A stretch of DNA of 64,000 nt from Streptomyces sp. ATexAB-D23 (GTDB lineage: Bacteria > Actinomycetota > Actinomycetes > Streptomycetales > Streptomycetaceae), in contig NZ_KB892009.1 of the NCBI RefSeq assembly GCF_000373645.1, positions 15,780 to 79,779 on the forward strand, written 5' to 3'. Position numbers and translations under genes: made by a program. Shown piece by piece: positions 24,763-34,213 of the stretch. The notes beneath the pieces are model-generated. The model had not been told where the DNA came from, made no database searches, and was given only the letters and a program-made list of their open reading frames with translations. Within the stretch, counting starts at the first letter, position 1, and every line of letters begins with the position of its first letter.

Positions 24763-25404
24763 CTGAACGGCCACCTCGACCACCGAAACCCCCTCGTGTT
24801 CGATACGCACGAGCTGGGTCGGCGTCCCGGTGCCATGCAGCGGCTGACCCGCACGGCGGACGCCCCCGCCGATCTCGGTATCGCCGGCGTCATCGGAGTG
24901 CCGGAAGGCGCCCCGGTGGAGCTGAAGGTCCGCCTCGAATCCGTCATGGAGGGTGTGCTCGTCACCGGCACCGCCCGTGCGACGGCCGAGGGGGAGTGCG
25001 TAAGGTGTCTGGAGCCGCTGAGCCGTGAGGTGGAGGCGGACTTCCAGGAGATGTTCTCGTACCCTGACGCCGATGACCGGAACCGTGGCAAGACGGCGGA
25101 CCCGGTCGACGACGCCGAGGACGACGAGGACAGGTATTTCCTAGAGGACGGCTTGTTCGACCTCGAACCCGTGCTGCGTGATGCGGTGGTGCTCGCACTG
25201 CCGATGCAGCCGGTGTGCAAGGAGACCTGCGCCGGTCTGTGTTCCGAATGCGGAATCAGGCTGGACGAGAATCCGGGCCACCACCACGATGCCGTCGACG
25301 CACGTTGGGCGGCACTGCAAGGACTCGCCGAGACCGTTCAGGACGGCGAGAAGGACAACATGGGCGGCGCCGCACCCGGCGTCGACAAGAAGCAGGAGAA
25401 GTAG
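24763..25404 (+). CDS. DUF177/YceD family protein, probable CTG start
   Basis: A 213-residue protein of the YceD family, almost always encoded beside rpmF and linked to 23S rRNA and ribosome assembly in plants and bacteria. [18 protein letters not shown] and [16 protein letters not shown] provide Cys pairs that may bind metal. An acidic stretch (DDAEDDEDR) separates the halves. No ATG, GTG or TTG begins near the ribosome site. AGGAGAAG at 24753-24760 is followed by CTG at 24763, giving [18 protein letters not shown], which includes residues that look conserved. The first in-frame GTG (24796) has no ribosome site, so CTG initiation is likely. Confidence 0.85.
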   Translation: MNGHLDHRNPLVFDTHELGRRPGAMQRLTRTADAPADLGIAGVIGVPEGAPVELKVRLESVMEGVLVTGTARATAEGECVRCLEPLSREVEADFQEMFSYPDADDRNRGKTADPVDDAEDDEDRYFLEDGLFDLEPVLRDAVVLALPMQPVCKETCAGLCSECGIRLDENPGHHHDAVDARWAALQGLAETVQDGEKDNMGGAAPGVDKKQEK

Positions 25405-25406
25405 CC

Positions 25407-25580
25407 GTGGCTGTTCCGAAGCGGAAGATGTCGCGCAGCAACACGCGCCACCGCCGGTCGCAGTGGAAGGCTGCGGTCCCCACCCTGGTTTCGTGCGAGC
25501 GCTGCCAGGAGCCGAAGCTGCAGCACATCGCGTGCCCCAGCTGCGGCACGTACAACAAGCGCCAGGTCCTCGAGGTCTGA
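25407..25580 (+). CDS. rpmF: 50S ribosomal protein L32
   Basis: A 57-residue L32 starting [20 protein letters not shown]. Two Cys pairs (CERCQEPK and CPSCGTYN) make this the zinc-binding type. It starts 2 nt after the DUF177 stop with AGGAG upstream, an arrangement found across bacteria. rnc follows closely, so these genes form an operon for ribosome assembly and RNA processing. Confidence 0.95.
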   Translation: MAVPKRKMSRSNTRHRRSQWKAAVPTLVSCERCQEPKLQHIACPSCGTYNKRQVLEV

Positions 25581-25599
25581 GCGGCTGGTGAGAGGCCCG

Positions 25600-26424
25600 A
25601 TGTCTGAGTTGTCCCACGCCAAGAAGCAGGCAGACAACGTCAACACAGCCTCGTCCCACACGCTTCTGGAAGGGCGGCTCGGTTATCAGATCGAGTCCGC
25701 CCTTCTGGTGCGTGCGCTGACCCACCGTTCGTACGCGTACGAGAACGGCGGTCTGCCCACCAACGAGCGGCTGGAGTTCCTAGGGGACTCCGTGCTCGGC
25801 CTGGTGGTCACGGACACGCTGTACCGCACCCACCCCGACCTGCCCGAAGGCCAGCTGGCCAAGTTGCGGGCCGCGGTGGTCAACTCGCGTGCGCTTGCGG
25901 AAGTGGGCCGCGGCCTAGAACTCGGCTCCTTCATCCGGCTCGGCCGCGGTGAAGAGGGCACGGGTGGCCGGGACAAGGCCTCCATCCTCGCCGACACCCT
26001 TGAAGCGGTGATCGGCGCGGTCTATCTCGATCAGGGCCTCGACGCGGCCTCGGAGCTGGTCCACCGGCTCTTCGACCCGCTCATCGACAGGTCCTCGAAC
26101 CTCGGCGCCGGCCTGGACTGGAAGACCAGCCTCCAGGAGCTCACCGCGAGCGAGAGCCTCGGAGTCCCCGAGTACCTCGTCACGGAGACCGGCCCGGACC
26201 ACGAGAAGACCTTTACTGCTGCTGCTCGCGTCGGTGGTGTCTCGTACGGCACCGGCACCGGCCGTAGCAAGAAGGAAGCGGAGCAGCAGGCGGCCGAGTC
26301 CGCCTGGCGCGAGATCAGCGCCGCAGCCCAGGCGCGGGAGGCCGCGGCGAAGGCCGCGGCCGACGGAGGGGTCGCCGACACCCCTGCCGGCCCGTCGCCT
26401 TCCACGGACGGTGCTCCCGCCTGA
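25600..26424 (+). CDS. rnc: Ribonuclease III
   Basis: A 274-residue double-strand-specific RNase. The catalytic signature [18 protein letters not shown] lies near residue 50, with the second metal-binding region [16 protein letters not shown] dsRNA-binding domain follows (about residues 170-245, with [17 protein letters not shown]), and an Ala/Pro tail extends past it. In Streptomyces coelicolor the orthologue is AbsB, needed for antibiotic production. I choose ATG at 25600, which has GAGAGG 4-5 nt upstream; a GTG at 25588 is in frame but lacks a ribosome site. Confidence 0.95.
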   Translation: MSELSHAKKQADNVNTASSHTLLEGRLGYQIESALLVRALTHRSYAYENGGLPTNERLEFLGDSVLGLVVTDTLYRTHPDLPEGQLAKLRAAVVNSRALAEVGRGLELGSFIRLGRGEEGTGGRDKASILADTLEAVIGAVYLDQGLDAASELVHRLFDPLIDRSSNLGAGLDWKTSLQELTASESLGVPEYLVTETGPDHEKTFTAAARVGGVSYGTGTGRSKKEAEQQAAESAWREISAAAQAREAAAKAAADGGVADTPAGPSPSTDGAPA

Positions 26425-26429
26425 CCTGC

Positions 26430-26468
26430 GAGAACCCCCCGGTGCCAGTCGTGCGCCGGGGGGTTCTC
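26430..26468 (+). terminator. Hairpin between rnc and mutM
   Basis: A perfect 13-bp stem (GAGAACCCCCCGG with CCGGGGGGTTCTC) and 13-nt loop directly after the rnc stop. It may terminate or reduce transcription into mutM. Confidence 0.75.
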
Positions 26469-26526
26469 CCTGTCCGCACCCCACCCGTCACCGTCCCGTT
26501 CGAGACGCAGAGCCAGGAGCGACACC

Positions 26527-27402
26527 GTGCCCGAACTGCCCGAGGTCGAAGTCGTCCGCCGCGGTCTGGAACGCTGGGTCGCCGGCCGGACGGCCGCTGA
26601 GGTCGAGGTCCTGCACCCGCGCGCGGTCCGCCGCCACCTCGCGGGCGGCGTGGACTTCGCGGCCCGGCTCGCGGGCGCGCGCTTCGGGACGGCGATGCGC
26701 CGCGGCAAGTACCTGTGGGTGCCGCTGGACGACGCGGCGGACTCACTCCTCGGCCACCTCGGCATGAGCGGCCAGCTCCTCGTCCAGCCCGAGGGGGCGC
26801 CCGACGAGAAGCACCTGCGGATCAGGATCAGGTTCGCCGACTCCGTCGGCACCGAGCTGCGGTTCGTGGACCAGCGCACCTTCGGCGGGCTCTCGCTCCA
26901 CGAGAACACCCCCGACGGCCTGCCCGACATCATCGCCCACATCGCCCGCGACCCCCTGGACCCGGCCTTCGACGACGCCGCCTTCCACACGGCACTGCGC
27001 CTGCGCCGCACCACGGTCAAGCGCGCCCTGCTCGACCAGTCGCTGATCAGCGGGGTCGGCAACATCTACGCGGACGAGGCGCTCTGGCGCTCCCGGCTGC
27101 ACTACGACCGCCCGACCGCGACGCTGACCCGCCCCAGGTCCGCCGAGCTGCTCGGCCACGTCCGCGACGTGATGAACGCGGCGCTGGCCCAGGGCGGCAC
27201 GAGCTTCGACAGCCTCTATGTGAACGTCAACGGCGAATCGGGCTACTTCGACCGCTCGCTCGACGCCTACGGCCGCGAGGGCGAGCCCTGCCACCGCTGC
27301 GGTACGGCGATGGCGCGGCGCCCCTGGATGAACAGGTCGAGCTACTACTGCCCGCGCTGCCAGCGCCCGCCCCGGCCTCAGGCCTCGCGCGCCGCGTCGT
27401 AG
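26527..27402 (+). CDS. mutM: Formamidopyrimidine-DNA glycosylase
   Basis: A 291-residue base-excision repair enzyme that removes 8-oxoguanine. [14 protein letters not shown] gives the catalytic N-terminal proline and Glu. [10 protein letters not shown] carries the conserved lysine, the helix-two-turn-helix is at [19 protein letters not shown], and a four-Cys zinc finger (CHRC and CPRC) closes the protein, followed by a short extra tail. The GTG start is fixed by the need for proline at position 2. Its 3-prime end overlaps the convergent HxlR gene by 25 bp. Confidence 0.96.
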   Translation: MPELPEVEVVRRGLERWVAGRTAAEVEVLHPRAVRRHLAGGVDFAARLAGARFGTAMRRGKYLWVPLDDAADSLLGHLGMSGQLLVQPEGAPDEKHLRIRIRFADSVGTELRFVDQRTFGGLSLHENTPDGLPDIIAHIARDPLDPAFDDAAFHTALRLRRTTVKRALLDQSLISGVGNIYADEALWRSRLHYDRPTATLTRPRSAELLGHVRDVMNAALAQGGTSFDSLYVNVNGESGYFDRSLDAYGREGEPCHRCGTAMARRPWMNRSSYYCPRCQRPPRPQASRAAS

Positions 27403-27785
27403 CGCTCACGCGCCGCCAGGACCTCGGACATGCGGCCCTCCACGAAGTGGATCAGACCGAGCAGCCGCTCCGCGACCTCGCGCCCGAGCGGGGTCAGCTC
27501 GTAGTCGACGCGGGGCGGATTGACGAGCTGTGCCTCGCGGTGCACCAGACCGTCCCGCTCCAGCGCGTGCAGGGTCTGGGACAGCATCTTCTCGCTGACC
27601 CCGTCGACCCGGCGGCGCAGTGCGTTGAAGCGCAGGCTCCCTTCGTACAGCGCCCCGAGCGTGAGGCTGCCCCAGCGGCCGGTGGCGTGTTCCAGCAGGC
27701 CGCGCGAGGGGCACCGCTTGGAGAACACGTCGAACGGCAGATCGGCGTCCTGCCGCTCCTCGGGCGATGCGGTGCTCTGGTCCAT
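27378..27785 (-). CDS. HxlR family transcriptional regulator
   Basis: A 135-residue winged-helix protein. [22 protein letters not shown] (residues 25-46) and [20 protein letters not shown] match the HxlR core, including the single Cys often used for redox or electrophile sensing. [13 protein letters not shown] is the wing signature. It starts at ATG 27785. It overlaps the 3-prime end of mutM tail to tail. No adjacent oxidoreductase target is seen, so its regulon is unknown. Confidence 0.88.
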   Translation of the reverse strand: MDQSTASPEERQDADLPFDVFSKRCPSRGLLEHATGRWGSLTLGALYEGSLRFNALRRRVDGVSEKMLSQTLHALERDGLVHREAQLVNPPRVDYELTPLGREVAERLLGLIHFVEGRMSEVLAARERYDAAREA

Positions 27786-27907
27786 GAAAACCAGCGTACG
27801 CCCGCACAGCGCTTTCCTGGAGACAGCGGAATCCATGGGGAAGCGAGTGGGGCGTACGGGGTGGTGCCTACGGGCGATGCGTACGGCGGTGGCGGGCCGG
27901 AGGCCGG

Positions 27908-28957
27908 TCAGAAGCCGAAGTCCTGGGTCCACCAGGGGCCGCCGGCCCCGAGGTGGACGCCGACGCCGAGGGTCTTGTAATCGCAGTTGAGAATGTTTGC
28001 CCGGTGGCCGTCGCTGTTCATCCAGGCGTCCATCACGGCCTGGGCGTCGGCCTGTCCGCGGGCGATGTTCTCGCCGCCGAGCCCCGAGACACCGGCCGCG
28101 TCCGCCCGGTCCCAGGGGGTCTTCCCGTCCGGGTCGGTGTGGCCGAAGAAGCCGCGCTCGGCCATGTCGTCGCTGAAGTTCTGGGCGAGCGAGGCCAGCG
28201 AGGCGCTCGCCGTGACCGGGCTGCACCCGACCTTGGCGCGCTCCTGGTTGACCAGGGCGAGCACGGCGGCCTCGGCGGAGGCCGGGGTGGCGGTCGGGGT
28301 GCTGCTCCTGGACGGGGCCGGGGCGGAGGACGAGGGCTTCGGGGCGGCGGGGGCCGCCGGGGTGCTGCTCCCGGCCGCCGTGGTGGCGGGTGCCTTGGAG
28401 GTGCTGGAGGAGGGGCGGGCCGACTCCTTCTTCTTGGCCGCCGCCTTCTTGCCGGCCGCGGTCTTCGTCGGCGTGGCCGACTTCGAGGGCGATGCGGAAG
28501 AGGGCGAGGCGGAAGCGGAAGGCGAGGCCGATGCCGATGCGGATGCGGAAGCCGACCGGGAGGCGGTCGCCGATTCGGAGGGCGTGCCGGACTTGGTGGA
28601 ACGCGACTTCGCGGGTCCGGTGGAGCGGTCGGTTCCGCGGCTGGCCTTCGCCGAAGCGGAGGAGCGGTCGGCGGGCTCGGTGGTGGCGCCGCCCTGGGTG
28701 AGCAGGTCCGGGGCCGCCTGGGAGCGCACCTGATCGACGGTCGGGCCGCCGCCCACGGTGTGGCTGTCACCGCCGGGCAGCAGACCCGAGGCCACGGCGA
28801 CGGCTCCGACGGCCATGGCCGCCGAGACGCCTATCAGCCCCGTGCGCACGGGTATCGCGGATCGCTTCCTGCGGCCCGCTTCCCGGCGCCGGCCGGCGGC
28901 CCCGTCCGCGGACTCCTCAGCGGCGGGAGCTGCGGCGATGCGTCGATGGCGTCCCAT
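27908..28957 (-). CDS. CAP/SCP-domain secreted protein with long Ser/Ala linker
   Basis: A 349-residue envelope protein. A basic N-terminus is followed by one hydrophobic segment (about residues 38-60), probably an uncleaved anchor or signal. A linker of about 170 residues, almost only Ser, Ala, Pro, Lys and Thr with SASASASPSA repeats, spans the wall. The C-terminal CAP domain (YkwD-like) begins at about residue 228: VLALVNQERAKVGC, GHTDPDGKTPWDRA, ENIARGQADAQAVMDAWM and NILNCDYKTLGVGV. Bacterial roles of CAP domains are poorly defined. It is transcribed toward the HxlR gene. Confidence 0.88.
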   Translation of the reverse strand: MGRHRRIAAAPAAEESADGAAGRRREAGRRKRSAIPVRTGLIGVSAAMAVGAVAVASGLLPGGDSHTVGGGPTVDQVRSQAAPDLLTQGGATTEPADRSSASAKASRGTDRSTGPAKSRSTKSGTPSESATASRSASASASASASPSASASPSSASPSKSATPTKTAAGKKAAAKKKESARPSSSTSKAPATTAAGSSTPAAPAAPKPSSSAPAPSRSSTPTATPASAEAAVLALVNQERAKVGCSPVTASASLASLAQNFSDDMAERGFFGHTDPDGKTPWDRADAAGVSGLGGENIARGQADAQAVMDAWMNSDGHRANILNCDYKTLGVGVHLGAGGPWWTQDFGF

Positions 28958-29100
28958 CTGCTGTGCCCTTCTGACGACCTGGACGCCGTTTTCGGCGCCC
29001 CACGCTCACCCGAACGAGTGAAGCTTTTGCGAGGGGACTGTACGCCATGGCGATTCGCAGAGAAGTGCTCCGCGAGTAATTGACCGGCTAGCGTTCGGGC

Positions 29101-29382
29101 ATGAACGAAGATGCGCGACTCATCGCCTGGGTACGCGGCCGAGTACAGCAAGTAGGGTTCCGCTGGTTCACCAGGGCAAACGCTTTGGAGATCGGGGGCC
29201 TCACCGGTTTCGCCCTCAATCTGGACGACGGCAGGGTGCAGGTCGTGGCCGAGGGCCCGCGTGAGAATTGCCACCGTCTCCTGGAGTGGCTGCGGTCGGA
29301 CGACACACCCGGCCGCGTTGACGGTGTCACTGAGATATGGGACACGCCGCGCGGAGGATATGAGGGATTCGCGATCCGCTGA
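29101..29382 (+). CDS. Acylphosphatase
   Basis: A 93-residue enzyme hydrolysing carboxyl-phosphate bonds. [16 protein letters not shown] (residues 13-28) contains the phosphate-binding loop and catalytic Arg, and [17 protein letters not shown] holds the catalytic Asn. The length is typical. It stands alone, divergent from the CAP protein gene, and no obvious pathway partner is adjacent. Confidence 0.93.
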   Translation: MNEDARLIAWVRGRVQQVGFRWFTRANALEIGGLTGFALNLDDGRVQVVAEGPRENCHRLLEWLRSDDTPGRVDGVTEIWDTPRGGYEGFAIR

Positions 29383-29820
29383 CCCGGCACCGGAACCCGG
29401 CGGGAAAGGGGCTCGTGTTCGGGCCGTGTTCGAGGCGCGGCGCGGGGTGACGGCAGGTGCCCCCGTCGCGCGTACACATGAAATGACCTGCGGAATGACC
29501 CGATGGTTGCCAAGATTCGGTTGGCGTGCCAGGCTGCCGCAGTAACGATGATCTCCGGACCCCTGAGGGCCCCGCTGGAGAGTCGCGCGGCATGATCGTC
29601 CCGCCGTGCGCCCCCGGGACGCCTGCCTCAGCGGGGTGTGATCGTGTTGACCGTCAAACTTTTTGGTGAGACTCTGAAATCCCCGCGCACCTTAGCTGTT
29701 CGGCAGAGCTGGTAGGCAGCAGGACAGCAGTGACACAGAGGCACTGCCGAGCACCGCGGGTGCGATCCCTCACGACCCACACCGCATCGGTCGGTCACTC
29801 ATTGTGGAGGACCATCCATC
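29383..29820. other. 438-bp intergenic region before the small coiled-coil gene
   Basis: No convincing coding frame or RNA gene is seen. Possible promoter pieces are TTGGCG (29521) with TAACGA 16 bp later, and TTGACC (29647) without a good partner. A strong ribosome site GTGGAGGA precedes the next gene. Confidence 0.3.
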
Positions 29821-30033
29821 ATGGCAAAGGCGCTTCTCGGTTACGTCGGCGGTTCCGACCCGCGACTCCTCGCCGAGATGCGACGGCTCCAGCAGCGCGT
29901 CCAGGACCTCGAGTCCGAACTCGTACGCATTCAGGACGAGAACGACGCGCTCAACGCCGCCGCCCAGCACCAAGAGTCGCTGCTCGACAGCATCGACATC
30001 GACGTACCCCAGGCGGAGCCGGCGCTGACCTGA
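29821..30033 (+). CDS. Small coiled-coil protein of unknown function
   Basis: A 70-residue protein, MAKALLGYVGGSDPRLLAEM, followed by a regular heptad helix (RRLQQRVQDLESELVRIQDE) and an acidic tail. It has a good GGAGG ribosome site. There is no known domain; it resembles short actinobacterial proteins found near smc. It is followed after about 210 bp by a series of hairpins, the last of which has a T-rich tail. Confidence 0.7.
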   Translation: MAKALLGYVGGSDPRLLAEMRRLQQRVQDLESELVRIQDENDALNAAAQHQESLLDSIDIDVPQAEPALT

Positions 30034-30194
30034 CCCGATCGAGAGGCCCTCACGGGCCGGTCGGGCGGTACACGTCAACCGCACGGGCACATCGCCGGAT
30101 CATCACCGGATCATTGAAGGTCAATCGCGGGCCGGACGGCCGCAGAATCGCGTTGATCTGCTTCTCCTCGGCCTCGTCATTGATCCGGTAACGC

Positions 30195-30276
30195 GCGTCT
30201 TCACGGAGACGCACGATTCGTCGTGAGACGCGTGATCCAGAATTACAAGGGACGCTTCGGCGTCCCTTCTTTCTTT
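30195..30276 (+). ncRNA. Candidate structured RNA or leader with UUCG hairpins and terminator, before smc
   Basis: Three successive stems are visible: GCGTCT/AGACGC (30195-30212), CACGA-TTCG-TCGTG (30212-30225) and AAGGGACGC-TTCG-GCGTCCCTT (30247-30268) followed by CTTTCTTTT. A second AGACGCG at 30226 could pair with the first arm instead, giving mutually exclusive folds. The last hairpin is a textbook intrinsic terminator with a UUCG loop. It could be the 3-prime end of the coiled-coil gene transcript, a small RNA, or an attenuator ahead of smc. Confidence 0.5.
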
Positions 30277-30388
30277 TCCCCTTCGCCCCGCGCAGGTCCT
30301 GCCCCGGACGTACACCCCTTCCCTTACCGTCTGATGTGCCCTGCCCCTTCATCGGTGAAACCGAGAGCGAAAGGTAGAGTCCGGCGGC

Positions 30389-33300
30389 GTGCACCTCAAG
30401 GCCCTGACCCTGCGCGGTTTCAAATCGTTCGCCTCCGCCACGACCCTTCGGTTCGAACCGGGGATCACCTGCGTGGTCGGCCCCAATGGCTCGGGCAAGT
30501 CCAATGTGGTGGACGCGCTCTCCTGGGTCATGGGGGAGCAGGGGGCCAAATCCCTGCGCGGCGGCAAGATGGAGGACGTGATCTTCGCCGGGACCACCGG
30601 CCGGCCGCCGCTGGGCCGGGCGGAGGTGTCGCTGACCATCGACAATTCCGACGGCGCCCTGCCGATCGAGTACGCCGAAGTGACGATCACGCGGATCATG
30701 TTCCGCAACGGCGGCAGCGAATACCAGATCAACGGCGACACCTGCCGGCTGCTCGACATCCAGGAACTGCTCTCCGACTCCGGCATCGGCCGCGAGATGC
30801 ACGTCATCGTCGGCCAGGGCCAGCTGGACTCCGTCCTGCACGCCGACCCGATGGGCCGCCGCGCCTTCATCGAGGAGGCCGCCGGCGTCCTCAAGCACCG
30901 CAAGCGCAAGGAGAAGGCGCTGCGGAAGCTGGACGCGATGGGGGCGAACCTGGCCAGGGTGCAGGACCTCACCGACGAGCTGCGGCGGCAGCTGAAGCCG
31001 CTCGGCCGCCAGGCGGCGGTGGCCCGCAGGGCCGCGGTCATCCAGGCCGACCTGCGCGACGCCCGGCTCCGCCTCCTCGCCGACGACCTCGTGACGCTGC
31101 GCACCGCCCTGCGCGGTGAGATCGCCGACGAGGCCGCGCTCAAGCGGCGCCGGGAGGCCGCCGAGGCGGAACTCAAGGCCGCACTCGGACGCGAGGCCGG
31201 GCTGGAGGACGAGGTGCGGCGGCTGACCCCCCGGCTCCAGCGCGCCCAGCAGACCTGGTACGAGCTGTCCCAGCTGGCCGAACGGGTGCGCGGCACGATC
31301 TCGCTGGCCGACGCCCGGGTGAAGAGCGCCACCGCCCCGCCCGAGGAGGAGCGGCGCGGCCGCGATCCCGAGGACATGGAGCGCGAGGCGGCCCGCATCC
31401 GCGAACAGGAGGCGGAGCTGACCGCGGCCCTGGAGGCGGCGGAACACGCGCTGGAGGACACCGCCTCCCACCGCGCCGAGCTGGAACGAGAGTTGGCGGC
31501 CGAGGAGCGCAGGCTCAAGGACGCCGCCCGCGCCCAGGCCGACCGCCGCGAAGGGCTCGCCCGGCTGCACGGTCAGGTCAACGCCGCCCGCAGCCGCGCC
31601 GGTTCGGCCCAGGCGGAGATCGACCGGCTGGCCGCGTCCCGCGACGAGGCGCGGGAGCGTGCGGTCGCGGCCCAGGAGGAGTACGAGCAGCTGAAGGCCG
31701 AGGTCGACGGCCTGGACGCCGGGGACACCGAGCTGGGCGAGCGCCACGAGGCCGCCCGCCGGGAGCTGAAGGAGGCCGAGGCGGCGCTCTCCGGGGCCCG
31801 CGAGGAGGCCACCGCGGCCGAACGCCGGCGCGCCGCCCTCGCCGCCCGGCACGACGCGCTGGCCCTCGGGCTGCGGCGCAAGGACGGTACGGGCGTGCTG
31901 CTCGCGGCCCGCGACCGGCTCGCCGGGCTGCTCGGACCGGCGGCGGAGCTGCTGACGGTGGCCCCGGGGTACGAGGTGGCGGTGGCGGCGGCGCTGGGCG
32001 CGGCGGCGGACGCGGTCGCGGTGGCGGACCCGGCCACGGCGGCCGAGGCGATCCGGCTGCTGCGCAAGCAGGACGCGGGCCGCGCGGCCCTGCTCCTCGG
32101 CGGCGTGCCCCGGGGTGCGGACGCGGTGGGCCAGGTACCCGGGCAGGGGGCCCAGGGGCACCCGCCGCAGGTCGTCCTTCCCGGGCAGAGCGCCCAGGCC
32201 GTGGACGCCCCGGAGGCGGTGGCCGGCCTCGGACCCGCGGACGCCGCTGAGCCCGGGGCCGCCCCGGAGGCGGTGGCCGGCCTCGGGCGGCCCGCGGACG
32301 CCGCTGAGCCCGTGGACGCCCCGGAGCGCGGAGGCAGCGCCGCCGACCGGCAGCCGGTCCCGGTCGTCGTCGCCGGTCCGGGGGCGCCCGCCGTCGCCGA
32401 TCTCGTCGGCGGCCCCGCCGGGCTGGTGGCCGCCGTCCGCAGGCTGGTGCGGGACATGGTCGTCGTCTCCACCCTGGAGGACGCCGAGGACCTGGTGGCC
32501 GCCCGTCCCGAGCTGACGGCGGTGACCGGCGAGGGGGACCTCCTCTCCGCGCACTTCGCGCACGGTGGCTCGGCGGGCGCTCCGAGCCTCCTCGAAGTGC
32601 AGGCGTCCGTGGACGAGGCGGCCGCCGAACTCGCCGAGCTGGCCGTCCGCTGCACGGAGCTGGCCGAGGCGCAGCGCCTCGCGGCCGAGCGGCGGACCGC
32701 GTCGGCGGCGCTGGTCGAGGAGCTGGGGGAGCAGCGGCGGGCCGTGGAGCGGGAGAGGTCCGGGGTGGCCCAGCAGCTCGGCCGGCTGGCCGGTCAGGCG
32801 CGGGGCGCCGCCGGTGAGGCCGAGCGCATGGACGCGTCGGCCGCCCGTGCCCAGGAGGCGCTGGAGCGGGCCACGGAGGAGGCCGAGGAGCTGGCCGAAC
32901 GGCTGCTCGTCGCCGAGGAGGCGGCCGGTGACGGCGCGGACGACGAGCCGGACACCGGCGTGCGCGACCGGCTCGCGGCCGACGGTGCCAACGCCCGCCA
33001 GACCGAGATGGAGGCCCGCCTCCAGGTCCGTACGCACGAGGAGCGGGTCAAGGCGCTGGCGGGGCGCGCCGACTCGCTGGACCGGGCCGCGCGGGCCGAG
33101 CGCGAGGCGCGGGCGCGGGCCGAGCGGCGCCGGGCCCGGCTGCGGCACGAGGCCGAGGTGGCGTCCGCCGTGGCGTCGGGCGCCCGGCAGCTGCTGGCCC
33201 ACGTCGAGGTGTCGGTCGTGCGGGCGGAGCGGGAGCGGGCGGCGGCCGAGGCGTCGAAGGGGGAGCGGGAGCGCGAGCTGGGGGCCGAGCGGCTGCGGGG

Positions 33301-34192
33301 GCGTGATCTCAAGGCGGAGCTGGACAAGCTGACGGACTCGGTGCACCGGGGCGAGGTGCTCGGCGCCGAGAAGCGGCTGCGCGTGGAGCAGTTGGAGACG
33401 AAGGCCCTGGAGGAGCTGGGCGTGGAGCCGGCCGGGCTGGTGGCCGACTACGGGCCCGACCAGCCGGTGCCGCCCTCGCCGGCCGCCGAGGGCGAGGAAC
33501 TGCCCGAGGATCCGGAGCATCCGCGCAACCTGCCGAGGCCGTTCGTCAGGGCCGAGCAGGAGAAGCGGCTCAGGGCGGCCGAACGGGCGTATCAGCAACT
33601 CGGGAAGGTGAATCCGCTCGCCCTTGAGGAGTTCTCGGCGCTGGAGGAGCGGCACAAGTTCCTCTCCGAGCAGCTGGAGGACCTGAAGAAGACCCGGGCC
33701 GATCTGATGCAGGTCGTCAAGGAGGTGGACGAGCGGGTCGAGCAGGTCTTCACCGAGGCCTACCGGGACACCGCCCGCGAGTTCGAGGGTGTCTTCTCGC
33801 GCCTCTTCCCGGGCGGTGAGGGGCGGCTGATCCTGACCGATCCGGACAACATGCTCGCGACCGGTGTCGACGTCGAGGCACGCCCGCCGGGCAAGAAGGT
33901 CAAGCGGCTCTCCCTGCTGTCCGGCGGGGAAAGGTCCCTGACGGCAGTGGCGTTGCTGGTCTCGATCTTCAAGGCGAGGCCGAGTCCGTTCTATGTGATG
34001 GACGAGGTCGAGGCAGCGCTGGACGACACCAACCTCCAGCGGCTGATCCGGATCATGGAGGAGCTCCAGGAGAGCTCGCAGCTCATCGTGATCACGCACC
34101 AGAAGCGGACGATGGAAGTCGCCGACGCCCTGTACGGCGTCTCGATGCAGGGCGACGGCGTCTCGAAGGTGATCAGCCAGCGCCTTCGCTGA
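30389..34192 (+). CDS. smc: Chromosome segregation protein SMC
   Basis: A 1267-residue SMC ATPase that organises and segregates the chromosome with ScpA and ScpB. Walker A VVGPNGSGKSNVVDAL starts at about residue 30. Two long coiled coils (about 170-500 and 690-1000) flank the hinge, and the C-terminal head has the signature LSLLSGGERSLTAVALL and the Walker B VMDEVEAALDD. Streptomyces SMC is usually close to 1190 residues; the extra ~80 fall in the hinge (see the repeat). A TAGAGT hexamer ends 8 nt before the GTG and no ribosome site is seen, so translation may be leaderless. Confidence 0.95.
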   Translation: MHLKALTLRGFKSFASATTLRFEPGITCVVGPNGSGKSNVVDALSWVMGEQGAKSLRGGKMEDVIFAGTTGRPPLGRAEVSLTIDNSDGALPIEYAEVTITRIMFRNGGSEYQINGDTCRLLDIQELLSDSGIGREMHVIVGQGQLDSVLHADPMGRRAFIEEAAGVLKHRKRKEKALRKLDAMGANLARVQDLTDELRRQLKPLGRQAAVARRAAVIQADLRDARLRLLADDLVTLRTALRGEIADEAALKRRREAAEAELKAALGREAGLEDEVRRLTPRLQRAQQTWYELSQLAERVRGTISLADARVKSATAPPEEERRGRDPEDMEREAARIREQEAELTAALEAAEHALEDTASHRAELERELAAEERRLKDAARAQADRREGLARLHGQVNAARSRAGSAQAEIDRLAASRDEARERAVAAQEEYEQLKAEVDGLDAGDTELGERHEAARRELKEAEAALSGAREEATAAERRRAALAARHDALALGLRRKDGTGVLLAARDRLAGLLGPAAELLTVAPGYEVAVAAALGAAADAVAVADPATAAEAIRLLRKQDAGRAALLLGGVPRGADAVGQVPGQGAQGHPPQVVLPGQSAQAVDAPEAVAGLGPADAAEPGAAPEAVAGLGRPADAAEPVDAPERGGSAADRQPVPVVVAGPGAPAVADLVGGPAGLVAAVRRLVRDMVVVSTLEDAEDLVAARPELTAVTGEGDLLSAHFAHGGSAGAPSLLEVQASVDEAAAELAELAVRCTELAEAQRLAAERRTASAALVEELGEQRRAVERERSGVAQQLGRLAGQARGAAGEAERMDASAARAQEALERATEEAEELAERLLVAEEAAGDGADDEPDTGVRDRLAADGANARQTEMEARLQVRTHEERVKALAGRADSLDRAARAEREARARAERRRARLRHEAEVASAVASGARQLLAHVEVSVVRAERERAAAEASKGERERELGAERLRGRDLKAELDKLTDSVHRGEVLGAEKRLRVEQLETKALEELGVEPAGLVADYGPDQPVPPSPAAEGEELPEDPEHPRNLPRPFVRAEQEKRLRAAERAYQQLGKVNPLALEEFSALEERHKFLSEQLEDLKKTRADLMQVVKEVDERVEQVFTEAYRDTAREFEGVFSRLFPGGEGRLILTDPDNMLATGVDVEARPPGKKVKRLSLLSGGERSLTAVALLVSIFKARPSPFYVMDEVEAALDDTNLQRLIRIMEELQESSQLIVITHQKRTMEVADALYGVSMQGDGVSKVISQRLR
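32207..32326 (+). repeat. Tandem 54/57-bp repeat inside the SMC hinge
   Basis: Two copies start at 32207 and 32261, with the first 9 bases of a third at 32318. Each unit encodes APEAVAGLG(R)PADAAEP plus two or three variable residues; the second copy carries one extra Arg codon. It lies in a low-complexity Ala-, Pro- and Gly-rich insertion between hinge strands. It keeps the reading frame, so the insertion is tolerated. Confidence 0.85.
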
Positions 34193-34213
34193 GCTTTGAC
34201 GCAATCTTCAGGA

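Noticed and set aside
30050..34204. A very long open frame antisense to smc
   Set aside because: High GC content leaves antisense frames open; the translation is low-complexity, lacks domains and mirrors smc codons.
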